Shown one piece after another: positions 6,615 through 11,974 of a DNA stretch of 11,974 nucleotides; the first letter of the stretch is position 1, and the number at the start of each line of letters is the position of its first letter. The position numbers and the translations under genes are program-made. Under the pieces are notes generated by a model, which had not been told where the DNA came from, did no database searches, and saw nothing but the letters and a program-made list of their open reading frames with translations. This stretch comes from Thermodesulfobacteriota bacterium (lineage in GTDB: Bacteria; Desulfobacterota; BSN033; UBA1163): assembly GCA_030024065.1 (NCBI GenBank), contig JASEIE010000092.1:1-11974 (forward strand), read 5' to 3'.

Positions 6615-8085
6615 AGTCCAGCCCGTAGGAAGACCAATTCTTTCTAACTATTTCCAAGGCCTTGGGGTCCGGCCTCACAGGGATCCCAGTAGGGCGCCGG
6701 TTCTCCAGGGTTGTTTTCTTTGTGGCATCAATGCCCATCTTACCGATAAAACCGAATTCCGTATATCCGGTTTCCTCAGATTCGCTCCGCCGCGAGGCAG
6801 CTGGATTCAGGGGGTAAACCCCTGCCTCTGGAAGAATGATGACGTCTCGGGCCGGGTCTACCCGTGTAGCAATAGCCCAATCTACCATGGCCTGGTTATA
6901 AATGTCGATGTCGGTGTCCACCACCACTACGTAGTTAGCCGAGGCCATGCCCTGGCCCGAACCCAGATAGGCGAGAATCGCCTGCCTGCCCCAGCCGGGG
7001 TAGCGCTTCTCGATCTGCACCACCGCTTTAAATCCTCGCGAACTTATAGGGGCATAATAGTCCCGGAAACCGATCACAGCACGCTTAAGGTAGTTATATG
7101 TATTGGCTTGCAACAAAGGGATCTTCCACAAATCGCCATCACTGCGTTCATGGCCCAAAGTGCACATTTGATAGAGCATATCCCTTCGATGTGTAATGGC
7201 CGTGACCCGGAAAACAGGGAGCATCATGGGCTCCTCGAAATATCCCATCCACTCCCCGAAAGGTCCTTCCATCTTAGCATGAGCGGGATCTATGTCCAAC
7301 TCTCCCTCCAATACTAACTCCGCATGGGCCGGAACATCCAGATCAATGGTTTTACATTTGACCATCTCCACTGCTTTGCCCCGAAGCGCTCCTGCCAGGG
7401 CGAACTCGTCGTCCATAAATGACTCCATCTTGGTGCAGGAAACCATATTGATTACCGGGTCCAGTCCAACAGCCACGGCAACGGGCATGCTCTTCATCCC
7501 TGCTGCCCGCGCACGAGCGATATGGATGCCAATATCCTGGGTCGCACAACACATGATCCCCGTCGTTCTCTCATCGTGAATCATGACGCGGTACATACCG
7601 TTATTCCGGCCAAATTTTGGATTGATGGGGTCTTTCGTGATGACGTTGGGGAGCGTGATGTAGGGGCCGCCGTCAAGGGGGTTCCATTTGAGGATGGGCA
7701 GCTTCTTCAAGTTAACCTTATCGCCCCTCAACACCATCTCCTGGCACGGACCGATTTTTACGATCTTCGGTTCGATCCAGGCATCTTTCGCGGCCAGGAC
7801 CTCCGCCACACGGTTACGAATTAGCACAAAATTCTTCTCCATGCTCTCTGCGGGCTCAAGCCCCAGGGCCATGGCGTTTCGCTCGAGCGTACCATGCACA
7901 TTGGCCACGACCGGAGTATCGTAGCCCTTGATCTTGAAGGTAATGGCTGGCCCGCCCCCGCGTTCCGAAAGTTCCCACCCTAAGGCAGATACCTCATAGC
8001 CGCTTTCAAGTGCCCGCTTCAAATTTAACAACTGACCTACTTGCTTGAGCTTCTCTAAAAAATCCCTAAGATCCTTAAATGGCAT
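6613..8085 (-). CDS. UbiD-family decarboxylase/carboxylase with intact active-site motifs
   Basis: A 490-aa member of the UbiD family, the normal length. It catalyses reversible (de)carboxylation with prenyl-FMN and a divalent metal in the cytoplasm. Seen: FKDLRDFLEKLKQVGQLL at the N-terminus, CQEMVLRGDKVNLKKLPI at 114-131, NNGMYRVMIHDERTTG at 161-176 (metal Asn161, catalytic Arg166), His188 in the following segment, VPAHAELVLEGE at 251-262 (Glu256), EGPFGEWMGY at 273-282 (both Glu273 and Glu278), and DTDIDIYNQAMVDWAIATR near the C-terminus. The frame extends to an ATG at 8115 without a ribosome site; the ATG at 8085 gives the usual MPFKDLRDF start, with GGAGG at 8097-8101, a slightly long 11-nt spacer. 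It follows the ligase gene after 68 nt and precedes tctC by 172 nt. It is visibly richer in G+C than the neighbouring ligase gene. The substrate is unknown. Confidence 0.92.
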   Translation of the reverse strand: MPFKDLRDFLEKLKQVGQLLNLKRALESGYEVSALGWELSERGGGPAITFKIKGYDTPVVANVHGTLERNAMALGLEPAESMEKNFVLIRNRVAEVLAAKDAWIEPKIVKIGPCQEMVLRGDKVNLKKLPILKWNPLDGGPYITLPNVITKDPINPKFGRNNGMYRVMIHDERTTGIMCCATQDIGIHIARARAAGMKSMPVAVAVGLDPVINMVSCTKMESFMDDEFALAGALRGKAVEMVKCKTIDLDVPAHAELVLEGELDIDPAHAKMEGPFGEWMGYFEEPMMLPVFRVTAITHRRDMLYQMCTLGHERSDGDLWKIPLLQANTYNYLKRAVIGFRDYYAPISSRGFKAVVQIEKRYPGWGRQAILAYLGSGQGMASANYVVVVDTDIDIYNQAMVDWAIATRVDPARDVIILPEAGVYPLNPAASRRSESEETGYTEFGFIGKMGIDATKKTTLENRRPTGIPVRPDPKALEIVRKNWSSYGLD

Positions 8086-8153
8086 GGCTGTCTCTTCCTC
8101 CCTCCCATTGATCATCAGACACAGTCGGTTGTGATCTTCAGTTCCTCTGCTTA

Positions 8154-9803
8154 TTATATTCGTCCTTCTTTTTTAAGCTTTTGAGTTATCTCTTCTTCAA
8201 GAAGACGTTTATTCACTTTATTGCCTCCCGGCACAAGCAGAAGGGCATACACAATCTCTAATCTCTCCGGCAATTTAAATTTAGCAATCCCCTTTTCTTT
8301 CAAGAAGGAAACCATTTCTTCAAAGGTCAATCTTTCTCCTGGCTTGGTCACCACATAAGCGCAAGCCCTTTCTCCCATTTCCAGGTCAGGCATTTTAACG
8401 ATTGCCACCTCCGCTATCTTTGGGTATTGTACCAATAGGCCTTCGATCTCCTTGGGATAGATATTCTGTCCACCGCGGATGATGACATCTTTCTGGCGCC
8501 CCATCAGTTGAAGTCTTCCCCCTTCATCAAATCTCCCCAGATCACCTAATTTGAATCGACCATCTTCCCAACTTTTCCTGGTTGCCTCTGGATCGTTATA
8601 ATAGCCACTAATGCAATGGGGTCCGCTTACGGTGACGAGCCCAACCTCACCGTGAGGGACTCCCTTCCCTTTTTCATCGACCAACCTGACCTCGTTGCCA
8701 TTCAGCGGTCTTCCTACTGTCCCAAGCCTTGCTTCTCTATGGTCATCGATAGAGCCGAGACACACTCCGCCACTATCCATCGAGCCATAACCTTGAACAA
8801 TAGAGCAGCCTAATTTCTCTTCCGCCTCTTTCGCTACTTGATAATGCAGTAACGCCGCCGAACTTAGTAAGATGCGAAGAGAGCTGAGGTCATACTTATC
8901 GAGGTCTGGATAGTTTAGGAGTCGAACAATCATCGTTGGAACGATCCCGCCTACCGTAATCCTTTCTTTCTCAATCAATTTGCAAGCCTCTTCTGGAGTA
9001 TAATTTTCTAACATTACTGTCTTTGCAGCTATTTGAGGTGGAGTTCGATATGTTAAAGTCTCGGTGGTTGCCCCATAGGAAGGACTGAAAGCACAAATGA
9101 CATCATCTCGAGTAAGGTGAAGCCTTTCGATGGCATCTCGGCCTTGGCTCATGCGAGCACATCCAGTCCACTCAGCACATTTGGGAATGCCAGTGGTACC
9201 ACTCGTCGTCATAATCTCTTCAAAACCAAAGGGATCGAATTTGGCCGCCCGAAGGAGATCCTGAGAATACTTTTCCACCAAGCCCTGCTGGGCCATCCCT
9301 TTCACAGAAATTGCTTCCTCAGGAACTTTGTCACCAACGACAAAGAGATACTTTAATTTTGGTAATTGGGAACGAATCTCTTGAAATGCTTCAAAGTAGT
9401 TGAAGCCACGAAACTCATAAGGGATAAATGCTCCCTTAGCCTCTACTTGCTTAAAAACAGCTCTTAGTTCAACATGGCGGAAAGTATAGGGGACGATCGC
9501 TAATAGAATTCCGGCTTTCTCACAGGAAAGGCGAATTAAGACAAGGTCTACACTGTTATATAGCTGAGCAAGGAGAACGTCATCTCTTTTAAAACCTAAT
9601 TCGAGCAAATGAAAGGCAATTCTGTCTATTTGCTTCTTGGCCTGTAGCCAAGTTAATCTTATCTTCGAATCAACAAGGGCCTCTTCATCGGGATAAAGTA
9701 CTGCGTTCCGATCCCAAAAATCTACCGTCAATTCCCTTGTCCAAAACCCTCTCTTTACATATTCACTAATCATTTCCTCCGTGTATCGGGTCCCTCTAGG
9801 CAT
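8154..9803 (-). CDS. Acyl/aryl-CoA ligase (AMP-forming, EntE-like ANL superfamily)
   Basis: A 549-aa adenylate-forming enzyme that activates a carboxylic acid with ATP and normally transfers it to CoA. Motifs in order: the ATP-binding TTSGTTGIPK at 199-208, FSPSYGATTE at 239-248, QGYGSMDSG at 337-345, KLGDLGRFD at 418-426 (Asp421, ribose contact), GRQKDVIIRGGQNIYPKEIE at 435-454 (hinge and A8 loop), and GGNKVNKRLL at 526-535 with the expected catalytic Lys529. The N-terminal region (RGFWTRELTVDFWDRNA; QLYNSVDLVLIRLSCEKAG) resembles 2,3-dihydroxybenzoate-AMP ligases, suggesting an aryl or similar acid, but substrate residues cannot be assigned. The usual Glu of the YGxTE motif is Asp343. AAGGAG lies 7 nt before the ATG, and only 1 nt separates it from the upstream small gene, so the two are probably coupled. 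It ends with a tandem TAATAA stop. Confidence 0.92.
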   Translation of the reverse strand: MPRGTRYTEEMISEYVKRGFWTRELTVDFWDRNAVLYPDEEALVDSKIRLTWLQAKKQIDRIAFHLLELGFKRDDVLLAQLYNSVDLVLIRLSCEKAGILLAIVPYTFRHVELRAVFKQVEAKGAFIPYEFRGFNYFEAFQEIRSQLPKLKYLFVVGDKVPEEAISVKGMAQQGLVEKYSQDLLRAAKFDPFGFEEIMTTSGTTGIPKCAEWTGCARMSQGRDAIERLHLTRDDVICAFSPSYGATTETLTYRTPPQIAAKTVMLENYTPEEACKLIEKERITVGGIVPTMIVRLLNYPDLDKYDLSSLRILLSSAALLHYQVAKEAEEKLGCSIVQGYGSMDSGGVCLGSIDDHREARLGTVGRPLNGNEVRLVDEKGKGVPHGEVGLVTVSGPHCISGYYNDPEATRKSWEDGRFKLGDLGRFDEGGRLQLMGRQKDVIIRGGQNIYPKEIEGLLVQYPKIAEVAIVKMPDLEMGERACAYVVTKPGERLTFEEMVSFLKEKGIAKFKLPERLEIVYALLLVPGGNKVNKRLLEEEITQKLKKEGRI

Positions 9804-9804
9804 T

Positions 9805-10101
9805 TCAGGACTCCTTCTTCATCTCCAGTGTTTCTCCGTGCGGTTGACCAGGCAGGAATTCTCCTATTTCCTCAACGATCTTAATAGCCCAAGTTTGCGG
9901 GTACAAAACCCCTAACCAGGACCTAATGTATAGTATATCACTTTTGGGCAATGAGTTTGGAGTGCTGGATACGATGGCTTTTACGATCTTAGTGTTATAC
10001 TTCCGGGGGCCTGGAGTTAAATCTTTAACCGCAAGCTCGATCTCTTGGTTCTCAACGAGATTCTCAATGTGAGGGACAAAAGTTAAATATTCTTTCTTCA
10101 T
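9805..10101 (-). CDS. Unrecognised 98-aa protein between UbiD and CoA ligase
   Basis: I do not recognise this family. The 98-aa product is soluble-looking: no signal peptide, no clear membrane helix and no cysteine, so it is not the small zinc-ribbon-like D subunit found with some UbiD decarboxylases. It has a charged N-terminal half (ENLVENQEIELAVKDL at about 13-28), a central hydrophobic and aromatic stretch (ILYIRSWLGVLYPQTWAIKI at about 56-75) and a polar tail. It is very likely a real gene: GGGAAG lies close before its ATG, it sits 80 nt after the upstream UbiD gene, and its stop is 1 nt from the ligase start. Context suggests an accessory or regulatory subunit for the UbiD or ligase, but nothing in the sequence proves it. 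Confidence 0.7.
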   Translation of the reverse strand: MKKEYLTFVPHIENLVENQEIELAVKDLTPGPRKYNTKIVKAIVSSTPNSLPKSDILYIRSWLGVLYPQTWAIKIVEEIGEFLPGQPHGETLEMKKES

Positions 10102-10181
10102 TTTATCTTCCCTTCCTCTGGGGAGCGTTCATTCTCCGGGGAATAGCCTGCCTTGGTTTATCCTAATCATTTTTGAGTTAC

Positions 10182-11609
10182 CTAAAGCCCATAATTCTTC
10201 CAGTGATCTATCACTTTATTTTTTATTTCCTCAGTATAGATGGTTTCAAAAGCGGACTTGACAGGAATAGCATCCTTTGGCCATTCAGGCGGCCACGTAC
10301 AGTCAAAGGCAACGATAGCTCCTTCCATCGCTCTCCTCTCTTCAGCGGTATAGGCTGGTGTTAGGGGATTCCCTTTGCCTGCCTCAATTTCCCGGACGAT
10401 GATGCCCCTTTTCGGGTGGCACTTGACGGAAAAGGCATGCACCACTTGAAAGAGGTTAAAAGGATCTACATCATTATCAACCACGATCACCTTACTCCAG
10501 TCCGCTCTACGGGTTGTCAGACTATCTAAAATCTTATTAACAATCGCTCTTCCCCCAGATTTAACGCTTACTATGATAGTGTGCAGCGCTGCCTCAGGAG
10601 GGGAGTAAACATCGACCACAGGGATTTCCTTTCTCAGGAGGTACTGTTTCACTGCTATTGCCGAGGCGATGGGCGTTGCCACTGAATTATCATCGGGAGG
10701 CATACCCAGACTGATCATGGTTAAGATGGGTGAATTCCGAAATGTCATCGCATTTACTCGAGCTAATACACCCATCCTTACCCCCTCAGTGCGATAACCT
10801 GGATATTCCCCAAAAGGTCCTTCCGGAGCAACACCATTGGGGACGATTTCGGCTTCAATCACTATCTCCGATTGAGCAGGCACCAAAAGCTCACTTGTCT
10901 CACACCTAATGAGTTCCACGGGCCGCTGGGTTAAGGAACCAGCGAAGTCTGCCTCGGTCACACCTTTTGGATAACTACCTGAGGCGGCTAAGTGATAGAG
11001 AGGGTGAGCTCCGATAACCAGTGCGATCGGCATGGCTCGGTTCTTGGGTAAATATTTCTGGTGTAAGAGCATTCCCAAGTGGCTATGGAGCCGAGGAAAT
11101 CCGACGATAAACTTTTCATTATGGATCATGAAACGGTACATACCCCAGTTGACCCAATCACTATCCGGATCCTTGCACACGACTAAATCCCATGTCCCGA
11201 TATACCGACCCCCATCCCCTTCATGAACCATGGGCGCTGGAAACCGATTGAGATCAACCTTCTCCCCAAGGAGGACGTTTTCTTTACAGGACCCATCATT
11301 CACTATGACAGGCTTTATCGCATGATCATACCTTCTCTCATACTCCTTATAGATATCTTTCAACGAGGTGTCAGGGGGAAGTCCCATTGCAATGGCAACT
11401 CGCCTGTAAGTGCCGAGGGAACCAGCGAAGATACGATTCTCAGGATAATCTTTGATATTTTCGAACAAGAGAGCCGGGCCACTCATTTCATAGACCCTTC
11501 GGCTAATAGCTCCTGCTTCGACATCCCAGTCCACTTCTTTCTTGATGTGAACAACATCCCTTGTTTTTTCTAAAGCCTGTATAAATCCACGCAAATCTTT
11601 GAGACCCAT
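10182..11609 (-). CDS. UbiD-family decarboxylase/carboxylase, first gene of cluster B
   Basis: A 475-aa UbiD-family enzyme using prenyl-FMN and a metal. Seen: MGLKDLRGFIQALEK at the N-terminus, CKENVLLGEKVDLNRFPAP at 108-126, NWGMYRFMIHNEKFIVG at 154-170 (metal Asn154, catalytic Arg159), HSHLGMLLH at 175-183 holding the expected His ligand region, VPAQSEIVIEAE at 243-254 (Glu248), EGPFGEYPGYR at 263-273 (Glu263 and Glu268), and VVDNDVDPFNLFQVVHAF in the C-terminal part. All core residues are intact. The DGGRYIGTWDLVVCKDP segment (132-148) is typical of decarboxylases acting on aromatic hydroxy acids and relatives, but many substrates are possible. The ATG at 11609 has GAGGG 8 nt upstream. It is the only gene before the IS at the right edge, and its C-terminus (KNYGL) resembles that of the other cluster B UbiD (SSYGLD). 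The two are diverged in sequence, so they are not a recent duplication. Confidence 0.93.
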   Translation of the reverse strand: MGLKDLRGFIQALEKTRDVVHIKKEVDWDVEAGAISRRVYEMSGPALLFENIKDYPENRIFAGSLGTYRRVAIAMGLPPDTSLKDIYKEYERRYDHAIKPVIVNDGSCKENVLLGEKVDLNRFPAPMVHEGDGGRYIGTWDLVVCKDPDSDWVNWGMYRFMIHNEKFIVGFPRLHSHLGMLLHQKYLPKNRAMPIALVIGAHPLYHLAASGSYPKGVTEADFAGSLTQRPVELIRCETSELLVPAQSEIVIEAEIVPNGVAPEGPFGEYPGYRTEGVRMGVLARVNAMTFRNSPILTMISLGMPPDDNSVATPIASAIAVKQYLLRKEIPVVDVYSPPEAALHTIIVSVKSGGRAIVNKILDSLTTRRADWSKVIVVDNDVDPFNLFQVVHAFSVKCHPKRGIIVREIEAGKGNPLTPAYTAEERRAMEGAIVAFDCTWPPEWPKDAIPVKSAFETIYTEEIKNKVIDHWKNYGL

Positions 11610-11643
11610 TTTATATACCCTCGTTTAATCCCCTCCCAAAGTA

Positions 11644-11672
11644 ATTAGATAAAAAAGTTTTTAATAGAACAA
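11644..11672 (-). promoter_or_regulatory. Possible promoter of cluster B
   Basis: Minus strand: TTGTTC (11672-11667), a 17-bp A/T-rich spacer, and TCTAAT (11649-11644). The -10 box matches 5 of 6 and the -35 box only 3 of 6. It lies in the 70-bp gap between the IS terminus and the first ubiD gene and is the only candidate seen there; transcription from within the IS is an alternative. Confidence 0.4.
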
Positions 11673-11679
11673 AGATTAA

Positions 11680-11694
11680 CAGGCTGTCTAAAAA
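11680..11694. repeat. IS terminal inverted repeat, right element
   Basis: CAGGCTGTCTAAAAA read on the plus strand into the element. It matches the repeat at 3445-3459 (opposite strand) at 14 of 15 positions and lies 126 nt after the transposase stop codon, where an IS right end is expected. Confidence 0.7.
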
Positions 11695-11701
11695 CCTTTT
11701 C

Positions 11702-11740
11702 TGCCGGAGGCTAATCACCGACCATCGATTCTCTCCGGCA
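11702..11740. repeat. 8-bp inverted repeat in the IS end
   Basis: TGCCGGAG (11702-11709) and CTCCGGCA (11733-11740) are perfectly complementary with a 23-nt loop. It lies between the transposase stop and the IS terminus and may be a terminator-like or transposase-binding structure; no T tract follows on either strand. Confidence 0.4.
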
Positions 11741-11820
11741 CCTTAACCGCACCTCAAACCGTTATCCCTTGAAAGCTATCACCCCCTTTCGGCTACTTTT
11801 GTTCACTTCTGGGACTGACT

Positions 11821-11974
11821 TTACACGACTACCCCGACCAATGTCAATTGGTCATCTCTGTATCCCGGCATAGCCTCTTCGATCAGCTTGCTATACCTCT
11901 CAGGCAAAGTGACTGTGCTCTGGAGCACTTTCTTCACGATCTTCTTCACATTGTGCACCAAGCACATTAGCAAA
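11821..11974 (-). CDS. Transposase C-terminus, IS1182-like, partial
   Basis: Fifty codons enter from the right edge and end at TAA (11823-11821). The start of the visible part, LLMCLVHNVKKIVKKVLQ, resembles the conserved final helix of IS1182/IS5-type DDE transposases (a Leu-rich helix with HN followed by lysines). The last 30 residues are not distinctive. Together with the terminal repeat 126 nt further on, this supports a transposase 3' end. The catalytic residues lie outside the window. Confidence 0.6.
   Translation of the reverse strand, partial: LLMCLVHNVKKIVKKVLQSTVTLPERYSKLIEEAMPGYRDDQLTLVGVVV

Larger units (their letters stand above)
11680..11974 (-). mobile_element. 3' end of an IS1182-like insertion sequence, partial
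   Basis: It contains the terminal repeat (11680-11694), a non-coding end of about 125 bp with an 8-bp inverted repeat (11702-11709 with 11733-11740), and the C-terminal coding part of the transposase, which continues beyond the window. The element has the same orientation as the relic at 2890-3459. Whether it is intact cannot be seen. Confidence 0.65.

Noticed and set aside
6554..6616. A 20-codon plus-strand frame, MPTRDDKFHHASEAAGWRFT, ending at 6616
   Set aside because: It is preceded directly by an in-frame stop, has no ribosome site, and overlaps the hairpin and the end of a real gene; it is most likely chance or an unidentifiable fragment.
6601..7317. A 238-aa plus-strand open frame opposite the middle UbiD gene
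   Set aside because: It lies entirely antisense to a well-conserved gene, has no recognisable motif, and is the kind of shadow frame expected in G+C-rich coding DNA.
1..11974. CRISPR array, tRNA, rRNA or integrase attachment site
   Set aside because: No regularly spaced repeats, cloverleaf-like segment, rRNA sequence or tyrosine integrase gene was seen on either strand.

Overview
All recognisable genes lie on the minus strand. The window combines three UbiD-family (prenyl-FMN dependent) decarboxylases/carboxylases, one acyl-CoA ligase, two tripartite tricarboxylate transporter (TTT) modules and pieces of insertion sequences. This mix is typical of anaerobic or sediment bacteria that degrade aromatic or other unsaturated carboxylic acids (Desulfobacterota-like lineages or syntrophs). 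That assignment rests on gene content only and is of low confidence: no rRNA or housekeeping gene is present.

Layout, in transcription order from the right edge. (1) 11680-11974: the 3' end of an IS1182-like insertion sequence, with the last 50 codons of its transposase and its terminal repeat. (2) 11609-3461: a long co-directional cluster B. It holds a UbiD homologue, an unrecognised 98-aa protein, an EntE-like acyl/aryl-CoA ligase, a second UbiD homologue, and a complete TTT set in the order tctC, tctB, tctA. A possible promoter sits between the IS end and the first ubiD gene. (3) 3459-about 2890: a second IS relic whose terminal repeat touches the tctA stop codon. It keeps a good sigma70-type promoter and a deleted, frameshifted transposase gene. 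(4) 2867-1: cluster A, a third, divergent UbiD homologue followed by tctB and tctA, which runs off the left edge. No tctC for this set is visible.

Inferred working model for cluster B: the periplasmic TctC protein captures a carboxylate and TctA/TctB import it. The ligase forms a CoA thioester, and one or both UbiD enzymes remove (or add) a carboxyl group. UbiD enzymes need prenyl-FMN made by UbiX, and no ubiX is visible here. The substrate cannot be read from the sequence.

Three points stand out. The cluster A UbiD has lost several residues that define the UbiD active site. The 8.2-kb cluster B lies between two nearly identical IS termini, as in a composite transposon. The IS relic supplies the only strong promoter seen upstream of cluster A.
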